From Pyrrhosoma nymphula (Eukaryota > Arthropoda > Insecta > Odonata > Coenagrionidae), in contig OY754329.1 of the NCBI GenBank assembly GCA_963573305.1, forward strand, positions 63,919,084 to 63,983,083: a stretch of 64,000 nucleotides of DNA, written 5' to 3'. The notes under the pieces are model-generated. The model searched no databases. It was not told the DNA's origin and was given only the letters and a program-made list of their open reading frames with translations. Positions within the stretch are counted from its first letter, which is position 1. Every line of letters starts with the position of its first letter. Both the position numbers and the translations under genes were made by a program. This document shows, piece by piece, positions 24,438 to 35,734 of this stretch.

Positions 24438-24968
24438 CTAGAGTCCCTTCTTAGGTATGAGAACCGTGCATCCCTCAGTCAGCCAGGGTGGAATTCGTTC
24501 TCTGCCTGACAGAAAGGACATAAAGATTCTAGCAGGATATTGGTGGGTGGAAGTAAACATCTTCCACCAGATGTTGTTCACGACATCCAGTCTTAGAGCC
24601 GAGAAGTTCTCGTTTCCAGAGAAAACCTTCTTCACGCCACTTTCTGTGACTGAAAGAGGTCCATTCACATCTTCTAGGTGGCGGTTACAAAACTCTTTAA
24701 AGGCCGGAGGGTCTCCATTGAATGACTTAAACGTTTCATAGATAATTTTCCAGAAAATTTCAACCTCTAGAACCTGTGGCGGAAATTCAACAAAAGGCGG
24801 TGATGGTCGAAAGATACGGGACTGGTTAAGGAGAAAGGCATTCTTTTGGGAGGCAGACGTTATTTTGGCAGCAGCATAGACCACGAAATTGACCGTCCAG
24901 AGGTCGAACGTCTCTTTTACGATTCCGTCAATGATACCGATCAACCGGGGCAGGTGGTTACCCTGCAA
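24438..24968 (-). pseudogene. R4/Dong-like pre-RT and first RT block
   Basis: An open 176-codon stretch begins at a QGNHLPRLIGIID segment that continues, one frameshift away, an upstream KIS-rich stretch (about 24,970-25,030). It ends with RERIPPWLTEGCTVLIPKKG, a good match to the first reverse transcriptase block (W-L-x-x-G-x-T-x-L-I-P-K). The region in between is typical of the linker that follows the N-terminal DNA-binding part in this class. The next block, NYRPINCLNT, lies in another frame at about 24,398-24,431. Confidence 0.78.
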
Positions 24969-25568
24969 ATAGAGATCTTGCGGCGGATATCTCTCTGCCT
25001 AGTTTGCCCCTCATCATAGTTAATGACCCTAAATAACCACGACCGTAGTCAGAGACGGCCTGACCTGCTTCCCCATTTGTCGGGAAATCCGACTCAAAAG
25101 CGGCTCTCATGTCAGCCGGTGGAGAGACTGCCTGTGTCGCACAGTGGTTCCATATACTGAAAACGTGGTCATTAGGGGGGAAAAGTTCCTAGATAGGGAT
25201 TTTTATTTTTACAGTTGTTTACCCTTATTGCAGTAGAGTTTAAATACGGAAGTATAAGGGTCATATCTTTTGTATTCATGTTCATAGCTCAGTCCGAAAG
25301 AGAGCCACTTTCAACGTTATTCTAAGTCGGCAGCGAGAGTGAAAAATAGCGCGTTACGAATATCGCTATAAAATGTTTTGTATGCGACAGATTTTATCTG
25401 TTTAAAACCATTTATTTTAATAACCGATTGAGCATTTTGCAGTTGGTAAATAAGGTTTGCGATCTTGTGAGCCCCGATCGTCAAATGTGGAGGCTACCTG
25501 ACTCCCCAGCGCGGAGTTAGTTTGTAGAATAAGTGCAATAAATTTAATCCTTTAAATTTGTTACATGA

Positions 25569-26055
25569 TGCGGAACGTACATTTAAACGAAGCATTAGGA
25601 GGCCCCTAAGGTATACCTACCTATTGTGGGGCTACCATAAGTTTAAACACGTAATAACTGTAATAATAATAATAGAAAAAATACTTTGAAAATTATTGAC
25701 AGTAACAAAAATATTTGCAAACAAAAGACAGATTTTTTCTTTATAATGAAGCAAGCAAATTACTTCATAAGTAAGAAAAATTGTCTTTTGTTTGCAAATA
25801 TTTTTGTTATTGTCAATAATTTTCATATATATATACTTACTCTATGGTACTACTAATGAAGCAAGCAAATTGCTTCATAAGTAAGAAAAAAGCTGTCTCT
25901 TGTTTATAAATATTTTTGTTATTGTCAATAATTTTCAAAGTATTTTTCTCTTATTATTATTACAGTTATTGCGTGTTTAAACTTTTGGTAGCCCCATAAC
26001 AGGTTGGTATTCTTTAGGGGCCTCGTAATGCTTCGTTTACATGTAAGTTTCGCAT
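25569..26055. mobile_element. 487-bp foldback element with nested repeats
   Basis: The two ends are long inverted repeats of about 110-170 nt. The left arm starts ATGCGGAACGTACATTTAAA and contains GAGGCCCCTAA, GGGGCTACCA, AGTTTAAACACG and CAATAACTGT or TAATAACTGT. The same strings appear in reverse complement towards 26,055. Inside, a block with GAAGCAAGCAAATTACTTCA plus a TTTGTTATTGTCAATAATTT string is directly duplicated at about 25,745-25,825 and 25,855-25,937, and occurs inverted at about 25,685-25,735. There is no coding capacity, and I see no clear TSD. It is a MITE-like or foldback transposon. Confidence 0.85.
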
Positions 26056-26099
26056 TGAGTCACCATTCGCATTAAGTAGAAAATTTCATTATTACATCG

Positions 26100-26455
26100 T
26101 ACACATGCACGTACACAAAAATGCATACTTAGACATACTCGTACACACATATTTATTCAATTCATTGCAAGCACGTGCATATATATGTGAGAATGTGTAG
26201 AATAATGCCATGAAAATAAATTTGAATAAAAAATTGTTTTATATTTATCATAAGATTAATTAACTGAAGGTTATTAAATGAAACTGCTATATCAATTGGG
26301 CGATGGACACTGGTAAAAAGGTCTTCTAGGTAAATTTCATCGTGTTTTTCTACCACTACAAAAACTAGTAAGTAAGTCATGAAATAGCGTACCTAATTTC
26401 AAACGGCATCCATATGGTGTATTCCCTCTCAGGCAACGGAAAGTCGTGTAGGACC
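26100..26455. other. No gene recognised
   Basis: AT-rich sequence with ACAC-rich runs near 26,100-26,150 and nothing else of note. Confidence 0.4.
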
Positions 26456-26459
26456 GATG

Positions 26460-26930
26460 CATCGCAATGCTAGGGCGGTTGAAGGACTCGCCCTGCCTCC
26501 CCTTGTGGGACTATCGCATCACCCTTCTCCCAATCCATCCACCCACGACATCGCGGCAACATGCACGCACGACCAACCCTCTCTTCCATTTCCTTCCTCC
26601 CTCTCAACATCAGTCGACCATATATGCCGCCTTCGAGTCCGTCCCCGTGAATCCTCCCCTCCCGTGGGGAGGATCGGTCCATCGCAGGCGCGCATCGCAT
26701 AAAACCCCGCACGTCCAGCGGTCGTGGTGGCGTCGCCAGCTTCCTCCGAGTCCATTGTCCGAGGGCAGGGTGAGCAGAGGGAGAGGGGTCGGCGAAGGAG
26801 GGAGGAGAGGAAGAATAGGGCATCTCGATTGTCCGGCAATGGAAAGAGACTCCGTTATCGAGAGGGAAATCGGTGGGGGATCGCATCCCCACGACGGAGA
26901 GAAAAGAGAATTCTCTTTCTTTCTCTATGT
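26460..26930. promoter_or_regulatory. CpG-rich patch, possible promoter
   Basis: GC- and CpG-rich sequence, open in several frames on both strands at once. The longest plus-strand frame, 26,467-27,225, runs out of this patch into AT-rich duplicated DNA and looks like chance. A CATAAAACCCC string near 26,699 is only weakly TATA-like. I assign no gene. Confidence 0.25.
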
Positions 26931-27515
26931 CTTGTCTGGAGGCAGTCGTTCCTCGGCCGTCTTCTTTCTTCTCATTGTGCCCTCACGACGATACAGAGTT
27001 GAGTCTATGTACCCTTCTAATCTGGCGTTAGGGAAATTGAATTATATTATTATTATGTGCAATCGAGGAATCAATAAACGGTGTTATCATTTCTTTTATG
27101 ATGATCTGTACAATTCTCTTTCTTTCCTAATATCTTGTCTTCCTGGAGGCAGTCATTCGTTGGCAGTCTTCTTCCTATTAATTCAAAAGTTTCCGGGTAT
27201 ACTTTGCGGAATTTCCTATTTTTAAAATCAATGAAAACTCTTTGTTTTTCCACCCGTTACTTTAATAAGTGTCGACCGCGGTTTCAACATATGATTATCA
27301 TTAGTTTTAGTAGTCTTGATTATGACCCTTATGCGTTGACAGAGCGGTCCACGAGTATTAAAGTGACGTGTGGAAATAAAAAGTGTTTTTATTGATTTTA
27401 AGTCTCCTCCCTCCTTAATATGCCATCACGATGAAACAGATTTGAATCTATATACCCTTTCAATCAGTCGTCAGAAAAATCAAATAACATTACAAATATT
27501 TGAAAACGAGGAATG
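26930..27515. repeat. Interrupted duplication (A-B ... A'-B')
   Basis: Block A (about 26,925-26,980, with TCTTGTCTGGAGGCAGTC) recurs at about 27,132-27,180 (TCTTGTCTTCCTGGAGGCAG). Block B (about 26,976-27,075, with CACGACGATACAGA and CTATGTACCC) recurs at about 27,420-27,515 (CACGATGAAACAGA and CTATATACCC). A and B are adjacent in the first copy but about 235 bp apart in the second, so the second copy carries an insertion (about 27,182-27,415). No protein frame is shared. Confidence 0.65.
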
Positions 27516-27519
27516 ATGT

Positions 27520-30215
27520 AGTCACTTATCAGTGTATTTATGTTGTTCTGCGTACATGGATTCGTGGGTGCGGAACCAGGGAATGAATAATATTTTTTGA
27601 TAAACCCAATCCCTACCAGAGTATTGTATAGAGGGGAATTTATTACAATAATCCATCCGATGTATGTGATGTACGTAAGACTGGACTCCTTGACGCCTAA
27701 TAGTTATAGTCGTCATTAGAAGAGGCGACCGATTACCTTCCGAGTTCATTTGAGGAGTTAAGAATTGGCAGAAGGGGCAGTAAGAAGATTCACTTGAAAA
27801 GGATTATTAGAGTGACGAAAAAGGTGGAGAGAAACTTGAAAATTTCCGAATTAACTTGGAATGAATGTCCTCGTATGTTCTTCTCGGGCTTCACATCGGG
27901 TTTATATCTGCGTGGATAGTGATGTTTCGAAGGAAGACTTTCCCATAATTCTCAGGGTTGTAGATGCCGGTGTTTCTGGCTGATCGGGAAAGTCACCCAG
28001 GTGAATGTGATCAAAGAGACCTTCTGAAAGAGAAATGTAGGGAGTCATTTAAAAGAAGTGTTTATAGATATGAGAAAATTGTCATCTAATTATTGAACTA
28101 AACATACTGTGGTACTAAGCATTGGTTCTACAACAGACTAATGTCATATTCAATATGTGGTACTTGACTTCAAATTTCAAATTGAACCCAAGAAAAAATT
28201 TATAAACGATGGTTGGAACAATGATATGTTATCTTCAACATGAGAGTTTGTTTTGTCAACTCTTGAAGCAAGCACCAAAACCCTGTAACAAGCTTGGCAG
28301 TGCAGAATTGTTAGAATGTGAAATTAATCTAAAAGTATGTTTGAAGGGGAAAATAGGTTAGTAAATCTGGAATCTGGGCGTGGGACACTAAGCAATTGAT
28401 CATTTTCCGTAGAAATGTAACTAAGTGTTGACCGTTGTAATCGGTACAAATGAACTAGTGTTGGGTGAGGGTTTCATGTGGATGTGATAAATTCCACTAA
28501 AATGAATCCACAAGATCTTCGTTATGTAATCTTAAATATTTGTTAAAGTGACGGCCTGACCAGTTGGGCGAGTTGCAGGACGAAGGCCCAAATGGGGACG
28601 ATTGAGTAGGTCGGCGAGTCATTTGATCGAGGCGAAAATTATTATATTACAGTGCACTCGCATGTGGCTACTGAAAACCTGTATTTAGAGGAGGATAATT
28701 GCACTCATTATTGTTATTATATCACTGTTAAGAATTTGCCATTAATTGTGGACGATATAGTTACGTAATCAAGGTTTCCTTTAAAAAAAAAAACTGAGTG
28801 ATCCGACTTGCGTGAAACTTTGGCTTCCTTTTAGAAAATGAACATTCCGGAAGGGATAGCGTGTATTTTTAGTGTGCTATTAAGTGTAGGAGTTTGCAAG
28901 GATATGAAAATGGGCGAATTCAGCCGACGGAGTAGCTCAGGAGCTGCTCAAATTAACTTTTCGGAGCGCTCCGAGAGAGCGCTCTCATTCTGCTGAATGT
29001 TACGATCCGGAGCGGAAAGTTTCTTTTGGCGAATGTTTTTCGCCGACGCAATTTAGTACAACGTAAGTACTGCGATCAACTATACAGAAAAAAATCATTG
29101 TTGATAAAGAGATAACCACAGGAAAACTAGTTTTTATCATATTCATAAATACGTGCATTATAATATATATGAACTGTAGAATTGTTTTTAATAAATATGA
29201 ATAACCATGTACTACTGGCTGTGATTGTAACATTAGACGAAGACATGAATTACCCTGAAGTTGCAAATGCCATTTCAGATCAGTAGATAAACTGGCTTCT
29301 TACTCCTCACACTGTGTGATGAAGTTGTATAATACTTGCTAATTAATTAAATACAACTTCAATTTTTTTCATGACCTTTTACTTTATTCATCATCTTTCA
29401 AAGTGATTAGATACATTTGATATGCCTATGTACATAGAGTACATCGAGTGTAAGGAAATGTTACTAATTATTACGAGATCAAACATCGTGGGAAAAGGAA
29501 ACGTAATTTTGAAATAAAATAAATTCGGTTTGAATTCATTACTATTTCCTACTTCCCTTAATTTTCACTTTCTCCTCGAGTACTTACGTTTCTGATGTTA
29601 TATTTCCTCCATTTTTACCGCTCAGTGAGCAGTGAGCGAGGATTTATTCCTTTCACCAAGATGGCCGACCGCTCACACAGCCTACGTATTCAGCCGAAAC
29701 GTTCCGGAATGGCTCTGGAGCAGCTCCGTCGACTTAATGCACCCAATGAAAATCGAAAGAGGTTATTGTATATAGAGGCGTGCCTTACACTATAATGATA
29801 TTTTGAACGGTAAAAAATCTTCCGTAGCGTAATGCTTTCTCGTAAATGTTTTAGCAGATTAATGGAGAAATACCTAGCTCCATACCTGAGAGGAAGATGG
29901 TTTACTAATGCCAAATTTTATCCCATCAAGTAATTGATGGATTGTTGACTCAACACGAGTTACAAAGTTGGTATCCAGTTAGCTTATCGGAGGTAGTTTT
30001 TTGGAACTCAACACCACTCCACCACATTTCGCTTTGCGTTGGGTGCGTTTTGTTTTCTTACCAAGCGGTGATTTTGAAATGGACCCAAACGAGCATTTAC
30101 CGGCATCAGGCCAATGGCATCATTGACCGGGAAAACGAGGCCATTCGTTGTACTGAATCGTCCGGGACGGCCGATCCGTAGCTGATCACAGCACTCGCTG
30201 GTCTATCACGCAATT
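27520..30215. other. No gene recognised
   Basis: AT-rich DNA with only short open frames, no recognisable domain, no clear TIR pair. A palindromic CGGAGCGCTCCG string lies near 28,963-28,974. Confidence 0.4.
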
Positions 30216-30249
30216 AATGTTTTTCATAATGAGAACTGTTGTTAGTTTT

Positions 30250-30520
30250 AAATGAGCTCCCTTTGTAGAATTTACTTTTCGCCCGAACCCATTTGATACA
30301 TATTTGCACTATATGCATTCGAAATTTACGCCAATTCAACGGAATTGGAACAACTTCCAGTAAGGGAGGAGGTTTAAAATATGACCACCCCGTCATATAA
30401 ATGACCAATAGTTTGGAGGTAGATTTCGCTAAATCAACTAACTTGCTTTGTTGACCTTAATTTTCGCCTGAGTTCAGTTGGAACATATTTGCTTTATATG
30501 CATTCGAAATTTACATATTG
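30250..30520. repeat. Diverged direct repeat, about 188-bp spacing
   Basis: TTTACTTTTCGCCC..., ACATATTTGCACTATATGC and CATTCGAAATTTAC near 30,270-30,330 recur as TTAATTTTCGCC..., ACATATTTGCTTTATATGC and CATTCGAAATTTAC near 30,458-30,515. This is an old partial duplication with no coding content. Confidence 0.6.
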
Positions 30521-30524
30521 TATC

Positions 30525-31975
30525 TAAGGGGAGAATTGATTACTGGGACTGTAGGTGTAGATGAAGATGAAAGAATTAATAAAGTCTTAATGTTGAACGT
30601 AGCGTTGCATTATTCTGAAATGCAGGCATGATGGAGAGAAGAACACCGTTGAGTGCTGGTTATTGAGATGTGCTTTTATAAAAGATTATCGTAAATAAGG
30701 TTCATCGACGAAGGAAAATGTGTTGACTTGATCAAGGAAAGGGCCGAAGGAAAAGTAGAGAAAGTGGTTTATGTAAATATTTAGGGATCAAGAAATGTTG
30801 AAGGCAGGATAGTTTTGGGAGTGTGATATGGCTAGTGAGGAAAAGGGGAGGTCACTGGGCCTTTTCGGCACATTGACTTCAAATTGACTTAGTGTAAACT
30901 ATAGATAGTTTAGGAGAACCCGACGAAATACATTTGTGTCATGGAAAAGCCAACTTAAATTGGTAGTGTCTTTTAAAAGCACCCTGCTCCCTGCCCAAGG
31001 CTTGAGTGTTTATGTCAAATTCTGGTGGTTCGGTCCCTGAGAAACCTGACAAAGTCAAAATTGCTTATCGAGATCGCAGGGACATAGGGACCACCAGAAT
31101 ATTCCGGGATTAAAAAAAAATAATTTTACAGTAGTATCAAAAAAAATGAGCAGTCGCGATCATCAGCACCAATTCCTTGTTAATCCAAACCTGATATTGC
31201 AACATCAGTTGTAATGCAAACATTTCATTTAAAATCGTAATGCAATAAAGTTACCTCTCATTGAAAAACAATTGAAGTTCATCGCTCGCGAACGATTAAG
31301 AATGGAACGGTGGGACAAAATAGCAAGCTGCGATTTACTTCCACAATTGGCTGTGATTTACTTGTAATATTATTGATTTAACTAGATGCAAATTTTGAAT
31401 TAATATACTACTGCAAAATAAAAATGTTCAATGATCCTTTTAAGTTTGTAAAAACGTTCCGAAAGAATAATAATCGCTATTTTCTGCAAAAATAGTACGA
31501 AGGAATAACCTTTGCTAAGATCCAAAATTTTCAACTTTCTTTTTTTTTCTTTAATACTTCAGGACGTAGCGTACTTCTTCACGTGTTTAGTTGTGCACTA
31601 TATACCTCGCAGATTCTGTCATGAACTTCATCATTTGTTTTTACAATTCTGTTTCAATTAGGAAAAATGATTTTAAGGTAACATTCAAAGGTTTTATGTT
31701 CAAATTATTTAAAAAATGTCTGAAAAATAATTGTGATAAGGAAAATAAGTGTTAGTATTTATAGCATTCAGAGAAATTTTCCTCTTGTATAACGTAGTCA
31801 GGAGTGGTCTTGAGTACTATAAGTATCTTCATGCAATAGGAAGCTAGTTGTGTGTTATATAGCTAAGCGAGAATCGCAGTTGACCAATTGGGAAGCTCCC
31901 TTAAACCAATCTGTGTCTTTAGAATCCGTTCTCAGGCTTTGAATATCTATATTATGCCAATTCTCGGTTTATTTA
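30525..31975. other. No gene; one small imperfect hairpin
   Basis: Near 31,020-31,100 the arms TTCTGGTGGTTCGGTCCCTG and (reverse complement) TTCTGGTGGTCCCTATGTCC can pair across about 40 nt. Otherwise AT-rich sequence without recognisable features. Confidence 0.45.
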
Positions 31976-32135
31976 TTTGACCTGGAACTATTTGTCCTTG
32001 GGCGACCTGTCTCCTCAGATGATTTAGCATGACTGCGCTGCCCATTTCAGGAGTGGTGAATAGCCATTTTTCATTACTGCCCCGTCGTCCCTCGGCCGTT
32101 TAGGGTTGGACCCTGGGATCAAGAGGAGGTCATCC
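31975..32135. repeat. Copy 1 of a dispersed direct repeat
   Basis: It shares GACCTGTCTCCTC, GATGATTT or GGTGATTT, CTGCCC, and CACTGCCCCGTCGTCCC-like strings in order with 33,485-33,645, about 1.5 kb away. Copy 2 is much richer in GC. The element type is unknown. Confidence 0.6.
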
Positions 32136-33284
32136 AACATTTTTGAAGGCTTCAAATAACATACCAATGCAAACTGTGAAAATGAAAAATATCTTTTTAG
32201 AAGCAGTTGCTAATATCATCGCTCCGGGCAGGTCGATTCAAGAATAGCCGAGGAAAATAGCTCGAGAAAATATTTCTTGCCAGGTCTTACACTTCTTTCA
32301 TTTCCTTGTGCACTTCATAGCTAAAGCAGTGGTATTTCTAAATGTTTTGTTGTTCGCGGGGTGGCATTTGGGTCTGGGTGCATTATGACAGTTCTGTTAT
32401 GATCAGATACTAGACATGGATGCCATATTCAAAGCTTTTATCATACTATTAAGATGGAAGTTAAAAAAATCTCAATTTGTATCACTAATATGTGTACCAA
32501 CGCATAATTCAGTGATTTCAACAAGCATCGCATGTGAATAAAATCACTGTAGTGAACATTTATAATGTTTCATGCACCTACATCTAGTCAAAGAAGAAAA
32601 AATTCTAAAATATATAGTAAGGCTTTTGGAGGATATCTAGATGTTGTGTTGCTAAGTGAGGATCGTTGAAGACCGAACGGAAAGAAGACCTTACGGAAGT
32701 TAGTAAAGATAAATACGAGTTGCACTTTATGATTGTGCTGTTTGAAAATATTGTGCTTTAACTGAGGAAGAAATTTCTTTGATATTAGAAAGTAAAATTA
32801 ATGCACGAATTATGCAGAATAGCTGAGGAATACATATTCACTATCGCTTTATCAAGCCAAAGAAGCTGACTACAGCGCCATATCGTTAGATTAGCGCATC
32901 ATGACCTACAAAATTGCAGTAATTTGCTCATTTCTTCAAAACTGTAGTGGTTTGGTGGCTACATTTAGTTAACATTCAATTTACTCAAAGAATTTGCTTC
33001 CAGCAGGCATTTTCTTTTTGCTAAAACGGCATTTACATTAGATACGATAATACTAGTTTAGCCCCATGCTTCACCCATTCTGACATTTAACGGCTTATAA
33101 TTTCAAGTTTAACTTGCGAAAAAATAGCATAGAAAGGTAATATTTTATTGGTCATATCAAATATACGACAAGTTTTTCTATATCGAGAAGTCGAGAGCAT
33201 GAATAAAATGACCATTAGTTAAATTCCGGTGAAACCATCTTAAATCAGCCAGCATTTATTTTATGGAATCCATTCGCAGGCTTA

Positions 33285-33420
33285 GCAAATGCTCAACTGT
33301 TAAAGTCACTCGGCGCGCTATGGAGCTATCCGGGATCGAGCCCTGGCCAAAGGCGAATAATTTTTTTTCTCTCTGAATTTTCGCACTTCTGTGCACTTGC
33401 GGGTGACGTCGTAGAGGAAA
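33285..33420 (+). mobile_element. Degenerate tRNA-derived SINE
   Basis: The head has GCTCAACTGTTAAAGTCACTCGGCGCG and then CCGGGATCGAGCCC as a B-box-like string. It aligns with the better preserved head at 49,698-49,771, sharing the ACTCGGCGCG anticodon-arm string. A T run follows the head near 33,360. It is a second, older copy of the same SINE family. Confidence 0.6.
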
Positions 33421-33484
33421 TACACCTATCTACATCTTCGAAATACACCCTTTTAAATGTTCACTATCCTTGCTATTTTTTTTA

Positions 33485-33860
33485 CTATGACCTGTTCGTC
33501 GCAATCTGTTCGACCTGTCTCCTCGGGTGATTTCGCATCCTTTCCTCCAAAGGCCGCCCTGCCCAATTCGAGAGCTGCGGAAAACCATTCTCCCCACTGC
33601 CCCGTCGTCCCACGCCCTCACTCCGGACCCTGAGATCCGACCCCCCCCCCTCCCCTCCGATCCTCCTTTTCGCTCTCGATCGGCATTCGGGGCCACGCCC
33701 TGAGTGCGGCCCACGCTCCTAGGGTCCCTTGGAGATGGTCGTCGGCAACTAACTGACTGACTGCCTTGCTCTCTTTTTAAAAGCCAGCCAACTCGTTCGG
33801 AAACCTCTCGCGAAAAATTATTTTTCGAAATATTCCGGAAACCCACGCAAGCATGTCCAT
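33485..33860. repeat. Copy 2 of the dispersed direct repeat, CpG-rich
   Basis: The first 160 bp match 31,975-32,135. The sequence then runs on into a C-rich, CpG-rich patch (C run at about 33,641-33,650). A minus-strand frame of 138 codons (33,430-33,846) is open here, but it is rich in R, G and S, overlaps repeat DNA and has no domain, so I treat it as chance. Confidence 0.5.
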
Positions 33861-33869
33861 ATAGTGGTG

Positions 33870-35465
33870 GACGTGCGATTTTTAATTCCCGATCCCAAAC
33901 GGCGCAGTGTAGACCACCCTTTTAAAGAAAGGGACAAGGTGGGGGAGACCAGTTTGGACGACCTGAAGGAAACATTTATGCTCGACACTATTTTTTTATA
34001 TTTCTTTTGGTCTCACTTACACCTCATATCCGTGACCGGGAGAATTGATAATGTGCATTTAGTCGGACTTCTTTTAATCTCTGGGAACGTGGATGGGTGG
34101 GTTGTCGTGCACGTTTAAGTTGATTACACTGAGATTGCGTAAGTCAAAACATGTACCTACTGAATTCCGTCTTTTATTATTCCATCTATTTTACCAGTGG
34201 AAAATTGCAATTTCTGTCTTCACTATGTTGAAACTCGACCACATCGAGCCTGTTAGTTCTCTTTTTAATCTTTCGAAATTCATCTAGATAATTAAAGTTG
34301 ATTTAAATTTAATCAAGCCATCTAAATACTTCGTTGTATCTGGTTTGTAGTAGCTGATTCAAAAATATAGCAAAAAAAAGGCTGCTTTTAGGCAAGCAGC
34401 GTTAGGAACACTTACGGACATGATACTATTCCATGCCGCTGTATGCCATTCCGATACATATGCCGCTGCTTCAATATTGGTACAAACTTCCCGTTGAAAG
34501 TTTAGAAGTATTACTTATACCATTACAAATGCTATATGAATGTACTAGAAATTAAACTCTCAGATTATTCTCACAGTTTAATTCTCGGAGATTCTACTAG
34601 AAATTAAACTCTGAGATTTTTCATTGCCAGTATTTATTATGTATATGTATGCCAAATGTTGCTCCTGTGCTAGTAGTCGTAGAAGTTTATTACTGATGAT
34701 GTTAAGGTTTAATATTTAGAATCAATTTTTAACATTTAATAAATTTTTTAACATTTAGAATCCTCCGGCGTAATAAAATGTAACGTCAAACCCATACTTT
34801 GAATATATTTTAATGATTGCAATGTCCCATTTAAAATCGGCAGCCGAATAAATATTATATATTATAGCTTGAATTTATGAAAGCTAATACATGAAAATAA
34901 AAACTAGGAGAGAGTAATGGCGATACCTTCTGCGTTTCCATTATGAACTTGAGATTTTCCTTTTTTATTCTCAGAACGTATAATTCTCAAAAATGTCAAC
35001 TAAGTATATATTTAAATATTTTTGTTGCATCTGCTGTGTTTTTGAGTTTTTTTGTTTCAAACTTTTTTAATATGCTAACACAAAGTGCTGTTTAAATAAC
35101 GGAAATAATGTGAGATAAAGCAATATTAAATTTTATAAGATTAAATTTAAACAAATTAACGTTTTGCACGAGACGATACATCAGCACCTTAAGCTTTTAA
35201 GGCAAACCGTGGAAGCTGAAATATCGGTACCTTGAGCGTCTAATGGTTAAAGAAATTTTTAAATATTTTTTAAAACCTTTATAAAAGTTCTTTCACTAGG
35301 CTTATCTAGCACATTCATTGTATCTTCACAACACTTTGGATAATTAAGCACTGGAAACAACCTTTTCTCGATATTAAATTATGCTATAAAAGTAATTAAC
35401 TCAAAGAATATTTTATGTAAATATTCCATTTACATAGAATATTAGAGAAACGTAAGTAAATTAAC
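33870..35465. other. No gene recognised
   Basis: AT-rich DNA. ACTAGAAATTAAACTCTSAG occurs twice, at 34,543 and 34,589, with an inverted partial copy between them (AGTTTAATTCTCGGAG). Confidence 0.45.
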
Positions 35466-35482
35466 AACGATTGCAATTAAAT

Positions 35483-35720
35483 AAAATGAGTTCACTACTA
35501 ACTTTGTGGTATTCCATTCTGTAAAACGATTTATTTAAAAAATTTTACAAACCACAGAAAAATATGCACTCACACACGACCCGGTTTTCGGCGCTGAGCA
35601 CCATCAGGTGGTGCTCAGCGCATGATGATGGTGCTCAGCGCCGAAACCGGGGTCGTGTGTGTGTGTCAGAGTGCATATTTTTCTGTGGTTTGTAAAAGTT
35701 TTTAAATAAATCATTTTAAA
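35483..35720. mobile_element. Foldback insertion with ribozyme-like motif, 14-bp TSD
   Basis: GATTGCAATTAAAT flanks the element at 35,469-35,482 and 35,721-35,734. After a 5' tail of about 38 nt come two inverted arms of about 90-100 nt. The left includes AAATTTTACAAACCACAGAA and GGCGCTGAGCACCATC; the right is its complement. Each arm carries a core with a T-G-A segment, the hairpin GGTGC-TCA-GCGCC, and then GAAAC (plus strand near 35,621-35,648) or GAAAAC (minus strand near 35,607-35,582). There is no coding capacity. The long direct repeat implies staggered cleavage, as in target-primed insertion. Confidence 0.85.
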
Positions 35721-35734
35721 GATTGCAATTAAAT

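Larger units (their letters stand above)
21965..25110 (-). mobile_element. R4/Dong-like non-LTR retrotransposon, decayed
   Basis: Conserved blocks appear on the minus strand in the order expected of a single-ORF retrotransposon with a C-terminal restriction-like endonuclease: a pre-RT segment (about 25,050-24,440), reverse transcriptase (24,440-23,760), thumb and C-terminal region (23,760-23,160), CCHC-like region (23,110-22,800) and endonuclease (22,480-22,110). The blocks are split by several frameshifts and stops. A SINE interrupts the part just before the endonuclease. R4 and Dong insert at specific or preferred targets in rDNA or TAA repeats, but I see no rDNA at either edge. The clade call is from motif memory, and other R2-like lineages are possible. 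Both edges are approximate. Confidence 0.82.

Noticed and set aside
26467..27225. A 252-codon plus-strand open frame, the longest in the window
   Set aside because: It starts in a CpG-rich patch that is open on both strands and runs into duplicated AT-rich DNA. Its two SGGS/PGGS-AVFFLLI segments are just the A/A' DNA duplication, and no family is recognised.
28925..28985. A tRNA-like start (GAGTAGCTCAGGAGCTGC)
   Set aside because: No B box at the right distance; the strings are accounted for by a local GAGCGCTC-type palindrome.
33430..33846. A 138-codon minus-strand open frame
   Set aside because: It overlaps the dispersed direct repeat and is R/G/S-rich low-complexity without a domain.
35580..35650. 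A CRISPR-like repeat, because GGTGCTCAGCGC appears several times in a short span
   Set aside because: The repeats are inverted arms of a foldback in eukaryotic DNA, with no regular spacers.
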